From: Rhizobiaceae bacterium | GTDB taxonomy: Bacteria; Pseudomonadota; Alphaproteobacteria; Rhizobiales; Rhizobiaceae | Length of the DNA: 64,000 bases | Direction of reading: 5' to 3' | Assembly: GCA_023953845.1 (NCBI GenBank) | Contig: JAMLJC010000001.1 | Location: forward strand, 806,001-870,000 | Shown here: piece by piece, positions 41,734 through 49,922 of the stretch | Layout of the letters: every line of letters starts with the position of its first letter | Numbering within the stretch: position 1 is the first letter of the stretch | The notes under the pieces: generated by a model | What the model was told of the DNA's origin: nothing | Database searches by the model: none | Seen by the model: the letters and a program-made list of their open reading frames with translations, nothing else | Position numbers and translations under genes: made by a program

Positions 41734-42612
41734 ATGACCCCCACGCTCGAAATCTCCAATCTCAGCGCCACGCTGCCGAACGGCGTGCGCGTGCTGCGTT
41801 CCGTATCGCTTGCCGTCCAGCCCGGCGAGGTGCGGGCGTTGGTGGGCGAAAGCGGCGCGGGAAAAAGCATGATCGGCAAGGCCGTGCTCGGCGTGCTTCC
41901 GTCCAGCGTGCGTGTCGCCGAGGGAACGATCCGGCTCGAAGGCACGGACCTCGGCAGCCTTGCGCTGAAAACCCGGCGGTCGCTGATCGGCGCGAAGACG
42001 GCTCTGATCCCGCAGGACCCTTTGACGGCGCTCAATCCGTCCCGCCGCATCGGCCCGCAGATGACGGACCGGCTCGTGCACATACTCGGCTGGGAGGCGA
42101 AGCGCGCCGACGTCCGCATCAGGCAGCTTCTGGACGAGGTCCATATCCGCGATCCCGAGCGCGTCATCCGTTCCTATCCGCACGAGCTTTCCGGCGGCAT
42201 GCGCCAGCGCGTGCTGATCGCGGCCGCCTTCGCCGCCGAGCCCCGTCTGATCGTCGCCGATGAGCCGACGACGGCGCTCGATGTCACCGTCCAGAAGCAG
42301 ATTCTCAGGCTGATCGCAGACATGCAGGCCAGGCACGGCACGGCGATCCTCTTCGTCACGCACGATCTCGGCGTCGTCGCCAAGATCAGCCAGCGCGTGT
42401 CCGTGCTCTATGCCGGCAAGATCGTGGAGGAGGCCGAGACGCCGGCGCTGTTCGCCGCGCCTCGCCATGCCTACACGCGCGCTCTGATGGCGGCGACGCC
42501 GCGCTACACCGATCCGCTGGCCTCGCTGCTGCCGGTGGACGATGCCGTTCTGACCGGTCTCGCCGCCGAGATCGCAGCGGCGGACGCCGCGTGGAGAGCG
42601 CCGCATGGCTGA
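41734..42612 (+). CDS. ABC transporter ATP-binding protein (DppD type)
   Basis: A 292-residue ATPase: Walker A GESGAGKSMIG (about 45-55), signature LSGGMRQRVLIAAAFA, Walker B LIVADEPTTALD and the H-loop FVTHDLGV. The peptide/nickel-type tail (FAAPRHAYTRALMAATPRY) is present but shorter than in E. coli DppD. It works as a heterodimer with the next gene to drive the two permeases. The stop overlaps the next start as ATGGCTGA, exactly like the dppB-dppC junction. Confidence 0.94.
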   Translation: MTPTLEISNLSATLPNGVRVLRSVSLAVQPGEVRALVGESGAGKSMIGKAVLGVLPSSVRVAEGTIRLEGTDLGSLALKTRRSLIGAKTALIPQDPLTALNPSRRIGPQMTDRLVHILGWEAKRADVRIRQLLDEVHIRDPERVIRSYPHELSGGMRQRVLIAAAFAAEPRLIVADEPTTALDVTVQKQILRLIADMQARHGTAILFVTHDLGVVAKISQRVSVLYAGKIVEEAETPALFAAPRHAYTRALMAATPRYTDPLASLLPVDDAVLTGLAAEIAAADAAWRAPHG

Positions 42613-43438
42613 GCCGCTGTTCAGGATCAGCGGCCTCATGGTCGCGCTCCCCGACATGGCGCGCAAGCCCGTGATCGGTCGCGCGCCATTGCTCGAGATC
42701 CTGAAGGGTCTCGACTTCGAGCTGCCGCGCAACGCGGTCACCGGCATCGTCGGCGAATCCGGTTCGGGCAAGTCGACGCTCGGTCGCGCGCTGGTGCGCC
42801 TCAACGAGCCAAGCGCCGGCAGCATCCTCTTCGACGGCCGCGACATCACGCATCTTTCCGAGGCGGAACTCAGGCCCTTGCGCCGCGACCTGCAGATGAT
42901 CTTCCAGGACCCGATGTCCTCGCTCAACCCGCGCCAGACCATCGGTGCGATCATCGCGGCGCCGCTGAAGAATAACGGAATGGGCGACAACCTCTCCAGG
43001 CGCGTCTCCGATGCGCTGGACCGCGTCGGCCTGCCTCAAAGTTTCGCGAAACGCTACCGCCACGAACTGTCCGGCGGCCAACGGCAGCGCGTCGGCATCG
43101 CGCGGGCGCTGGCGCTCGAACCGAAATTCGTGCTGGCCGACGAAATCGTCTCGGGCCTCGACGTCTCCACGCAGGCGCAGATTCTGACGCTACTCGAAAA
43201 GCTGGCTGCGGAGATGGGCCTGACCGTGGCCTTTATCAGCCACGATCTTTCCGTCATTCGCCGGCTCTGCAGGCAGGTGATCGTGATGCGGAGCGGCGAG
43301 ATCGTGGAGTCCGGCCCGACCGAGCGCATCTTCGCCGCGCCGCAAAGCGACTACACGCGCGAGCTCATCGCGGCGATACCACTGCCGGAGATCGATCCGG
43401 AATGGCTGCATCGCCGCACGGTCGTCGCGACCGGCTAG
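42605..43438 (+). CDS. ABC transporter ATP-binding protein (DppF type)
   Basis: A 277-residue ATPase with Walker A GESGSGKSTLGR, QMIFQDPMSSLNPRQT (the DppF/OppF-type Q-loop), signature LSGGQRQRVGIARALA and Walker B FVLADEIVSGLD, where DEIVSGLD replaces the common DEPVSALD. It lacks a long oligopeptide C-terminal extension and so is slightly short. It completes the importer. The secreted VOC protein gene follows after 79 bases. Confidence 0.94.
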   Translation: MAEPLFRISGLMVALPDMARKPVIGRAPLLEILKGLDFELPRNAVTGIVGESGSGKSTLGRALVRLNEPSAGSILFDGRDITHLSEAELRPLRRDLQMIFQDPMSSLNPRQTIGAIIAAPLKNNGMGDNLSRRVSDALDRVGLPQSFAKRYRHELSGGQRQRVGIARALALEPKFVLADEIVSGLDVSTQAQILTLLEKLAAEMGLTVAFISHDLSVIRRLCRQVIVMRSGEIVESGPTERIFAAPQSDYTRELIAAIPLPEIDPEWLHRRTVVATG

Positions 43439-43517
43439 CGCAACCGACATGCTTCTCGCGCCGGAACCGCAGGCGGCCGGCGCGGCGGGCAACGAAGCCT
43501 GCACTGGGAGACGTGAT

Positions 43518-44117
43518 ATGAAAGCCATGCTTCGCAGCGCAATTTTCGCGACGACCGTTCTCGCCGGCGTGGTTCCGGCGCTGGCCGACCAGATTCCCGG
43601 CATGCGCGGGCACGACCATACGGGCGTGACGGTGCCGGACATGAAACAGGCCGTGGACTTCTTCACCGACGTCATCGGCTGCGAGAAAGCCATGTCCTTC
43701 GGCCCCTTCGCCGACGACAAGGGCACCTTTATGCAGGATGTGCTCGGCGTCGATCCGAAAGCCGTGATCGAGGAGATCACCATGATGCGCTGCGGCTTCG
43801 GCTCGAATGTGGAACTGTTCAAATACACTGCGCCTGACCAGAAGGACCTCCAGCCGAAGAACAGCGATATTGGCGGCTTCCACATCGCCTTCTATGTCGA
43901 CGATGTCGCCGCGGCGAAGACCTATCTGGAGGGCAAGGGCGTGGCGACGCGCATGGGGCCGATCCCGGTTAGCGAGGGACCGGCGGCCGGCCAGAGCATC
44001 CTGTATTTCCAGGCGCCCTGGGGCCTGCAGTTCGAGGCGATCAGCTATCCGGACGGCATGGCCTATGAAAAGGACGCCAAAACGGTCCTGTGGAGCCCGA
44101 AAGACCCCGCCAGATAG
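43518..44117 (+). CDS. Secreted VOC-family (glyoxalase-like) protein
   Basis: A 199-residue protein with a Sec signal peptide: MKAMLRSAIFATTVLAGVVPALA, cleavage before DQ. The mature part is one vicinal-oxygen-chelate domain, beginning GHDHTGVTVPDMKQAVDFFTDVIG and containing GGFHIAFYVDDVAAAKTYLEGKG, SILYFQAPWGLQFEAI. VOC proteins are usually cytoplasmic, so export is uncommon. The substrate is unknown. The start at 43518 was chosen because it puts the signal peptide first. The gene is last in the importer operon and converges on the reductase fusion with one base between stops. Confidence 0.84.
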   Translation: MKAMLRSAIFATTVLAGVVPALADQIPGMRGHDHTGVTVPDMKQAVDFFTDVIGCEKAMSFGPFADDKGTFMQDVLGVDPKAVIEEITMMRCGFGSNVELFKYTAPDQKDLQPKNSDIGGFHIAFYVDDVAAAKTYLEGKGVATRMGPIPVSEGPAAGQSILYFQAPWGLQFEAISYPDGMAYEKDAKTVLWSPKDPAR

Positions 44118-44118
44118 G

Positions 44119-45585
44119 TCAGTCGGCGACGACCGCCTCGGCCTCGATCTCGACCTCGTAGTCGCCGATCAGGCCGCCGGCTGCGATCATCGTGTTGGCC
44201 GGCATGATCCCGCCGAAGACGCGGCCATGCGCGCGCGACACCGGCTCCCACTGGCCTGCGTCGCGCAGATAGATGCGCGTGCGCACGACATCCTCCGCTC
44301 TGCCGCCGAGCGCGGAGATCGAGGCAAGGATCTTGTCGAGAATGTAGGTCGCCTGCGCGCCGGCCTCGCCCGGCGCCACGCAGCGGTCACCGCCATGCGT
44401 CGCGGTCGTGCCGGACACGCGGATCGTGTCCTTGACCCGTACCGCGCGGCTGTAACCGGCGATCGGCTCCCAGACGCTGCCGGAGGAGACGCGGAGCCGA
44501 TGAGGCGAGCCCGGCACCGGCTCGGCGACGAAGATCGACGGGATGGCGTCGAGATGGTGGCTGAGATCGCCGGACGCGGTGAGATAGGGCGGCCTGCGGT
44601 ACTCGTCGCCGCAATCGCCGGGAATGGGCTTCGTCGTCGTGAACGCTGCTTCGAGAGCGGCGCGATCCTCGTCGTCCAGCGAAAAGCCGAAAACCTTCAG
44701 GTTGTCGTCGCGATGCTCGCTTTCGCCCAGCCGCGCGCCGATGATGGTCGCCGCCACGGCTTCATGTTCCAGCACCCAGCGGCTCGCCACGTTGGAAAGC
44801 GAAACGTCGTGCTTGGCCGCAATGCCCGCCGCTGCGCGCAGGATGCCCTGGAAGGCTTCCCACCCGCCGGCAACGTCGATGAAGCGCTTGTATTTCGACC
44901 GGCTCCAGTCGCCGATCTCGGCAGGCTCCGGCTTGTCGAGCCATTTTTCCGAGAGGAAGCCGCCGCAGAGCGTGCCGTAGGCCAGCAGCTTCACGCCCTT
45001 TTCCGCCGAGAGGCGCGACAGGTCGTGGGCCGCGCGGCGGTCGACCAGCGAGAACGACACCTGGTTGGTCGCGATCGGAATACCGTCGGCGATGGCGACA
45101 CGCAGATGAGCGGCGTCGAAATTGGTGACGCCGAGCGCGCCGATCAGCCCTTCGTCCATCAGCCGCTTCATCTCGTGCAGCGCGTCGAGCCATGCCGGAT
45201 GCTCGAAGGTCCACCAGTGGAACTGAAGCAGGTCGACCTTGTCGACGCCGAGCCGGTCCAGCCTTTCCTGCACGCCGCGGCGCACGATGTCGGCCGTCAT
45301 CGGGCCCGGCTCGGGGCACCATTTCGTGAAGGCGACCGGCCGCCGCGCTTGGTGCCTGGATCGCGCCAGCAGGCGCCCGGTGATCAGTTCGGCGCTTCCG
45401 TAATGATCCGCCATGTCGAACGTGTCGAAGCCCGCCTTCGCATAGGCTTCGAGCGCATCCGCTCCGGCCTCCGGATCGAGCGTCGTGCCATCCTTCTCAA
45501 GGTCCGCCACCTGCCAGAGGCCGCAGACCAGTCGGCTGATATCGAGCCCCTTGCCGAGGGTGACGCGCTCAGGGATTGCGGACAT
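44119..45585 (-). CDS. Aldo-keto reductase fused to a Rid-family domain
   Basis: A 488-residue two-domain protein. Residues 1 to about 340 are an aldo-keto reductase barrel with the catalytic tetrad Asp57, Tyr62 (FDMADHYGS), Lys88 (AFTKW) and His123 (LLQFHWW). Residues from about 369 to 488 are a Rid domain (DTIRVSGTTATHGG, VVRTRIYLRDAGQW, YEVEIEAEAVV). Its place for the RidA catalytic Arg is Asn464 (PANTM). The reductase half is related to the enzyme encoded at 50255. The start overlaps the stop side of livM by 17 bases (45569-45585). Confidence 0.88.
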   Translation of the reverse strand: MSAIPERVTLGKGLDISRLVCGLWQVADLEKDGTTLDPEAGADALEAYAKAGFDTFDMADHYGSAELITGRLLARSRHQARRPVAFTKWCPEPGPMTADIVRRGVQERLDRLGVDKVDLLQFHWWTFEHPAWLDALHEMKRLMDEGLIGALGVTNFDAAHLRVAIADGIPIATNQVSFSLVDRRAAHDLSRLSAEKGVKLLAYGTLCGGFLSEKWLDKPEPAEIGDWSRSKYKRFIDVAGGWEAFQGILRAAAGIAAKHDVSLSNVASRWVLEHEAVAATIIGARLGESEHRDDNLKVFGFSLDDEDRAALEAAFTTTKPIPGDCGDEYRRPPYLTASGDLSHHLDAIPSIFVAEPVPGSPHRLRVSSGSVWEPIAGYSRAVRVKDTIRVSGTTATHGGDRCVAPGEAGAQATYILDKILASISALGGRAEDVVRTRIYLRDAGQWEPVSRAHGRVFGGIMPANTMIAAGGLIGDYEVEIEAEAVVAD

Positions 45586-46585
45586 CGGAAGCCTTTTCGT
45601 TTTCTTCGGTCAAGAGGCGTGCCGGCTCTCTGCCGAGCTTGCCGAGATGGCGCGAGACGACACGCTCCTCGCCCAGAATGCCGCGCGGCCTGAGAAGCAG
45701 GATGGCGCAGAGCGCGACGCCGATCATCACGATCTGGAGCGCGGCAGCGCGCGCCTGCTGGCCCGGCGGGAAGATGGCCGATACTGCGCCTGCCGACGCC
45801 GCCCAGATCCCCCAGACCAGAACCGCGCCGAGGATAGCGCCGCGATTGTTGCCGGAGCCACCGACGATCAGCATCGCCCAGACCTGGAAGGTGAGGATGG
45901 GCAGGTAGTTTTCCGGCGCGATGAAGCCGATGAAATGCGCCTGCGCGGCGCCCGCCAGCCCCATGATGCCGCCGCCCAGCGCAAAAGCCTGAAGCCGGAA
46001 GCGGGTGGCGTTCTTGCCGAGCGCCAATGCCGCCTGCTCGTCCTCCCGGATGGCGCGAAGCACCCGTCCCCACGGGCTACGCGCCAGCCTTTCGAGCAGC
46101 AGATAGGTCGCGGCGACGACGATGACGAGCACGCCGAGATTGAGCAGGCTGAAGGTCAGCGGCTCGCCGGCGAGTTCGGCGAAGGGGCGCGGGATGAAGC
46201 CGATGCCGAACGGCCCACCGGTCAGCGGCTCGAGATTGAGCGCGGCAAGCTGCACGACCACGGCCGCGCCGAAGGTGGCGATGGCGAGGTAATCGGCCCG
46301 CAAGCGGATCGTCAGCGCGCCGATCAGGAACGAGGCGATGCTGGCCATGACCGCGCCGCCTGCCCATCCGACGACGATCGGCAGGCTGAAGCCGCCAAAG
46401 CGCGCCGGATCGTCGGGCGTTGTCAGCAGGGCGGAGGTATAGGCGCCGATGGCGACGAAGCCGGCAACGCCGACATTGAAGAGGCCGGTCTGCCCCCACT
46501 GCACGTTGAGACCGAGCGCGATGATCGCATAGGTCAGCGCCATGGTCAGGAAGAAGGCGCCGTACGCGACGAGTTCGAGGCTCAT
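45569..46585 (-). CDS. livM: Branched-chain-type ABC transporter permease (LivM)
   Basis: A 338-residue permease of the LivM family with about ten hydrophobic segments, including LNVQWGQTGLFNVGVAGFVAIGAY (the LivM signature) and MLIVGGSGNNRGAILGAVLVW. The ATG at 46585 overlaps the stop of livH by four bases (ATGA). It is part of a divergently arranged importer whose binding protein lies on the other side of the gntR control region. The name marks the family, not a proven amino-acid substrate. Confidence 0.93.
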   Translation of the reverse strand: MSLELVAYGAFFLTMALTYAIIALGLNVQWGQTGLFNVGVAGFVAIGAYTSALLTTPDDPARFGGFSLPIVVGWAGGAVMASIASFLIGALTIRLRADYLAIATFGAAVVVQLAALNLEPLTGGPFGIGFIPRPFAELAGEPLTFSLLNLGVLVIVVAATYLLLERLARSPWGRVLRAIREDEQAALALGKNATRFRLQAFALGGGIMGLAGAAQAHFIGFIAPENYLPILTFQVWAMLIVGGSGNNRGAILGAVLVWGIWAASAGAVSAIFPPGQQARAAALQIVMIGVALCAILLLRPRGILGEERVVSRHLGKLGREPARLLTEENEKASDVRNP

Positions 46586-47493
46586 TCGGCCCTCCCGAAC
46601 AGCCCTTGCGGCCTGATGAGAAGCACCGCGACGAGGATGACGAAGGCCACCGCCGCGCGCCATTCGGCGCCGACGACCTGTACGGCGATCGCCTCCGACA
46701 GGCCGACGATCAGCCCGGCGAACATCGCGCCCGGAACGCTGCCGATGCCGCCAAGGATCGCGGCGGCGAAAAGCGGCAGCAGAAGATCGAAGCCCATCTG
46801 CGGCCGGATCTGCACGAGAAGGCCGGCGGTCACGCCGGCAACGGCAGCCAGCCCCGCGCCGAGCAGCCAGACGACTCGTATCACTTGACGGACCTCGATG
46901 CCGACGACGCCGGCAAGCTGCGGGTTCTCGCTGACGGCGCGCATCGAGCGGCCTATGGGCGTCCGCGTCAGCATGAGATGGACGGCGACGACCAGCACCG
47001 CCGCCACCGCCAGAGACAGAAGCTGGTCCGGCGTCGCCCGGAGGCCGCTGCCGAGCCGCATCGCGATCTGCAGCGCGCGGCTGTAATAGGTGGGATTGGA
47101 GGTGAAGATGAATTCGAGCAGGCTGCGCAGCGTCAATGCCGCGCCGAAGCTCGCCATGACAAGGATGATGATGGTCGCGCGCTGATGACGCAGGCGTCCG
47201 AACAGCAGCCAGTCGATGACGAGCGCCAACAGGCCGTTGAGCACGAAGGCGGCGACCGCCGCGATGGGCAGCGCCCAGCCAAAGGAGAACGGCCCCAATG
47301 GCGTCGTCAGCCCGCCGAACAGCGCGCCCAGCGCGCTGGCGGCCATCAACGCGAAATAGGCGCCGGACGAGATCAGTTCGCCGTGGGCGAAATTGGCGAA
47401 GCGCAGGATGGAATAGGTGAGCGTGATGCCGACGGCGCCGAGCCCGATCATCGAGCCGGCGATAAGGCCATCCATGATCGCCTGCGGATTCAT
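46582..47493 (-). CDS. livH: Branched-chain-type ABC transporter permease (LivH)
   Basis: A 303-residue LivH-family permease. MDGLIAGSMIGLGAVGITLTYSILRFANFAHGE is the conserved N-terminal region (first two helices), and FAAAILGGIGSVPGAMFAGLIVGL the conserved late segment. Its start overlaps the livF stop by four bases and its stop overlaps the livM start. Together with LivM it forms the transmembrane channel. Confidence 0.94.
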   Translation of the reverse strand: MNPQAIMDGLIAGSMIGLGAVGITLTYSILRFANFAHGELISSGAYFALMAASALGALFGGLTTPLGPFSFGWALPIAAVAAFVLNGLLALVIDWLLFGRLRHQRATIIILVMASFGAALTLRSLLEFIFTSNPTYYSRALQIAMRLGSGLRATPDQLLSLAVAAVLVVAVHLMLTRTPIGRSMRAVSENPQLAGVVGIEVRQVIRVVWLLGAGLAAVAGVTAGLLVQIRPQMGFDLLLPLFAAAILGGIGSVPGAMFAGLIVGLSEAIAVQVVGAEWRAAVAFVILVAVLLIRPQGLFGRAE

Positions 47494-48239
47494 GGATGGA
47501 TGTCCTCGTCCTTGCGCGCGCCGAGATAGAGTTCGGCGATCAGCGGATCGTCCATCAGCCCGGCTGCCTTGCCTTCATGGCGCAGCCTGCCCTCCACGAG
47601 GATCACCGCGCGATCGGCGATGGCGAGCGCGGCCTTGACGTTCTGCTCGACCAGCACGACGGTCACGCCGGCCGCGTTGATGCCCTTCAGCCGCTCGAAG
47701 ACTTCCGCGACGATCTTGGGCGAGAGGCCGGCGGACGGCTCGTCGAGGATCAGCACGGACGGCTCGACGATCAACGCCCGCGCCACGGCAAGCATCTGCC
47801 GCTGGCCGCCCGACAGCGCGCCGGCCCGCCGCGACGGCTTCACGCCAAGATCAGGGAACATGGTGTAGAGATCGGCGACGCGTATCGCCCGTTTCTCCCT
47901 GGGCAGGATCTGCGCCGCCAGCAGAAGATTGTCGTGGATCGATAGGGTGGCGAAGATGTTCTCGGTCTGCGGCACGAAGGCGAGGCCGTGCCGGACCTTT
48001 TCATGCGTCGGCACGGCGGTGACGTCGGCGCCTTCCAGCGCCACCGAGCCCGAATGGATCGGCACCAGCCCCGCGACGGCCTTGACGAAGGTGGACTTTC
48101 CGGCGCCGTTAGGCCCCAGCACGACGACCAGTTCGCCGCGCGTCACGGCGAGATCGACGCCGCGCACGATCGGCAGATCGCGCTCGTAGCCGGCGACCAG
48201 AGCGGACGTGGCGAGCGCGATGCCGGATGCTGCCGTCAT
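47490..48239 (-). CDS. livF: Branched-chain-type ABC transporter ATPase (LivF)
   Basis: A 249-residue ATPase. Walker A is LGPNGAGKSTFVKAV, the signature LSGGQRQMLAVARALI and Walker B VLILDEPSAGLSPKI; the LivF-specific FVPQTENIFATLSIHDNL is present. The start at 48239 (MTAASGIALATSALVAG) is used since it gives the family length and overlaps the livG stop by four bases. Partner of LivG. Confidence 0.94.
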   Translation of the reverse strand: MTAASGIALATSALVAGYERDLPIVRGVDLAVTRGELVVVLGPNGAGKSTFVKAVAGLVPIHSGSVALEGADVTAVPTHEKVRHGLAFVPQTENIFATLSIHDNLLLAAQILPREKRAIRVADLYTMFPDLGVKPSRRAGALSGGQRQMLAVARALIVEPSVLILDEPSAGLSPKIVAEVFERLKGINAAGVTVVLVEQNVKAALAIADRAVILVEGRLRHEGKAAGLMDDPLIAELYLGARKDEDIHP

Positions 48240-49045
48240 CGATGTACCCCGCCCAGATAGGCGTCGATGACGGCGGGATCGCGGGCCACGTCGTCTGGCC
48301 TGCCTTCCGTGAGATGACGGCCGCCGGCCATGACGACGACGCGCCCGCAAAGCCGCGCCACCATGTCCATATTGTGCTCGATGAGCAGGATCGACCTACC
48401 CTGCGCGTTGAGTTCCAGGACACGATCGATGATGAGTTCGAGCAGCGTCGGATTGACGCCCGCCGCCGGCTCGTCCAGCAGGATCGCCTGCGGATCGGCC
48501 ATCAGGATGCGAGCGAGTTCGAGCAGCTTGCGCTGCCCGCCGGAAAGCACGCGCGCCGGTTCGTGCTCCAGCCGCGACAGCGTGACGAAATCGAGCAGGC
48601 CCCGAGCCTTGTCCACGGCGGCGCGCTCCTCGGCGGCGACGCGCCCGGGCCGCAGCACATTCATCCAGATGCGCTCGCCGAGCTGATCCTGCCGGCCGGT
48701 CAGGACGTTTTCCAGCACGGTCATCTCGGCGAAAGGACGCGGAATCTGGAAAGTGCGCCCGACCCCCGACGCCAGCCGCCGGTCCGCACCCTCCCCGGTC
48801 ACATCGCGGCCGGCGATCGAGATTGTGCCGCCTCTTGGCTTGAGGCTGCCGGCCAGCAAATTGAACATGGTCGTCTTGCCGGCGCCATTGGGACCGATCA
48901 GGCCGAGCATCTCGCCGCGCCTCAAGGCGACCGACATGCCGTCGACTGCCTTTAGACCGCCGAACACGCGAACGAGATCGCGGGCCTCGATCAGCGGCCC
49001 GGCATTCTCGGAATGCGTCGACTTCGTCGTCCGGATTTCAACCAA
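48236..49045 (-). CDS. livG: Branched-chain-type ABC transporter ATPase (LivG)
   Basis: A 269-residue ATPase with Walker A GPNGAGKTTMFNLL, LivG-type VGRTFQIPRPFAEMTVLENV, signature LSGGQRKLLELARIL and Walker B ILLDEPAAGVNPTL. No ATG lies between the preceding in-frame stop and the conserved region, so TTG at 49045 is the probable start; no strong ribosome binding site precedes it. A 10-base inverted repeat lies 11-42 bases upstream. It is the first gene of the minus-strand livGFHM run, which continues into the reductase-Rid fusion. Confidence 0.9.
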   Translation of the reverse strand: MVEIRTTKSTHSENAGPLIEARDLVRVFGGLKAVDGMSVALRRGEMLGLIGPNGAGKTTMFNLLAGSLKPRGGTISIAGRDVTGEGADRRLASGVGRTFQIPRPFAEMTVLENVLTGRQDQLGERIWMNVLRPGRVAAEERAAVDKARGLLDFVTLSRLEHEPARVLSGGQRKLLELARILMADPQAILLDEPAAGVNPTLLELIIDRVLELNAQGRSILLIEHNMDMVARLCGRVVVMAGGRHLTEGRPDDVARDPAVIDAYLGGVHR

Positions 49046-49055
49046 CGCCGCACCA

Positions 49056-49087
49056 AAAGTTTGATGGGTGATGTTTGATCAAACTTT
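49056..49087. promoter_or_regulatory. Inverted-repeat operator between livG and gntR
   Basis: AAAGTTTGAT (49056-49065) and ATCAAACTTT (49078-49087) form a perfect 10-bp inverted repeat with a 12-base spacer, and TTTGATCAAA (49074-49083) is itself a perfect palindrome. It overlaps the expected livG promoter and lies 119 bases upstream of the gntR start, a likely site for the GntR product. Confidence 0.55.
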
Positions 49088-49205
49088 ACAATACCGCATC
49101 ACGCAAGTACAAATTTCGCCGAAGCCGAGGGTTTCGGCAAACTCTTGAACGGCAGCATGGCATGTCCGATCGGGAAACGAGCGTCGTGAATTGGAGCGTC
49201 TCGGC

Positions 49206-49922
49206 ATGAGCCGGCAGGACGCGCTTTCCCCTGTCGGCCGCGAAACCCTGCATGATCGCGTCTATGCGGAACTACGGCGCTCCCTCATCCACGGCATGTT
49301 CGACGCTGGCGAGACGCTGCGCATCCAGGACATCGCCGACCGGCTTCAGACCAGCACCATGCCGGTGCGCGAGGCGTTTGGCCGGCTGGTTTCCGAGCAG
49401 GCGCTGGAAGCGCTTCCCAACCGCTCCGTGCGCGTGCCGGTCATCACCCGCGACAAGCTCGACGATCTGGCCCGCGCCCGCTGCCTGATCGAGGGCGAAA
49501 TGGTCGCGCTGGCGCTTCCCAATCTCTCGGCCGAGGATTTCGGCCAGTTGCGGGCGCTCACCCGTGCCTGCGATGCCGCCTTCGACGGCGAGGAAAGCAT
49601 GCGCGCCGGTCAGAGCTCGGAACTCAACCACGCCTTCCACTTCTATATCTATCGGGCGGCTGGCTCGCCGGTGCTGATTCCGGTCGTCGAAAGCCTGTGG
49701 CTCCAGTCCGGGCCGTATGTCCGGGCGGCGGCCCAGATCCATGACCAGAGCAGGGATCTCTCGGCGACGCACTACCACTGGCTGATGATCGAGGCGCTAG
49801 AACGCGGCGACCGCATCGGCGCAATGAAGGCGTTGAAGGACGACATAACGCGGTCTTTCGACCTTATTCGTGAGAGGCTGGACGATTCCGCGGAACCGAC
49901 GAAGGCGGCGCGCTATGGCTGA
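49206..49922 (+). CDS. GntR-family transcriptional regulator (FCD type)
   Basis: A 238-residue regulator. The winged helix includes LHDRVYAELRRSLIHGMFDAGE and STMPVREAFGRLVSEQALEAL. The C-terminal all-helical FCD domain (DDLARARCLIEGEMVALALP, NHAFHFYIYRAAGSP, THYHWLMIEALERGD) carries the histidines used for metal/ligand binding. I chose ATG 49206 (MSRQDALSPVGRE), with GGAG ten bases upstream, over the TTG at 49191. Its stop overlaps the next gene as ATGGCTGA. It probably controls both the liv run and its own operon through the inverted repeat at 49056. Confidence 0.92.
   Translation: MSRQDALSPVGRETLHDRVYAELRRSLIHGMFDAGETLRIQDIADRLQTSTMPVREAFGRLVSEQALEALPNRSVRVPVITRDKLDDLARARCLIEGEMVALALPNLSAEDFGQLRALTRACDAAFDGEESMRAGQSSELNHAFHFYIYRAAGSPVLIPVVESLWLQSGPYVRAAAQIHDQSRDLSATHYHWLMIEALERGDRIGAMKALKDDITRSFDLIRERLDDSAEPTKAARYG

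Noticed and set aside
43807..45693. A 628-codon plus-strand frame across the VOC gene and the reductase-Rid fusion
   Set aside because: It covers the end of one gene and the antisense of another; no recognisable domain.
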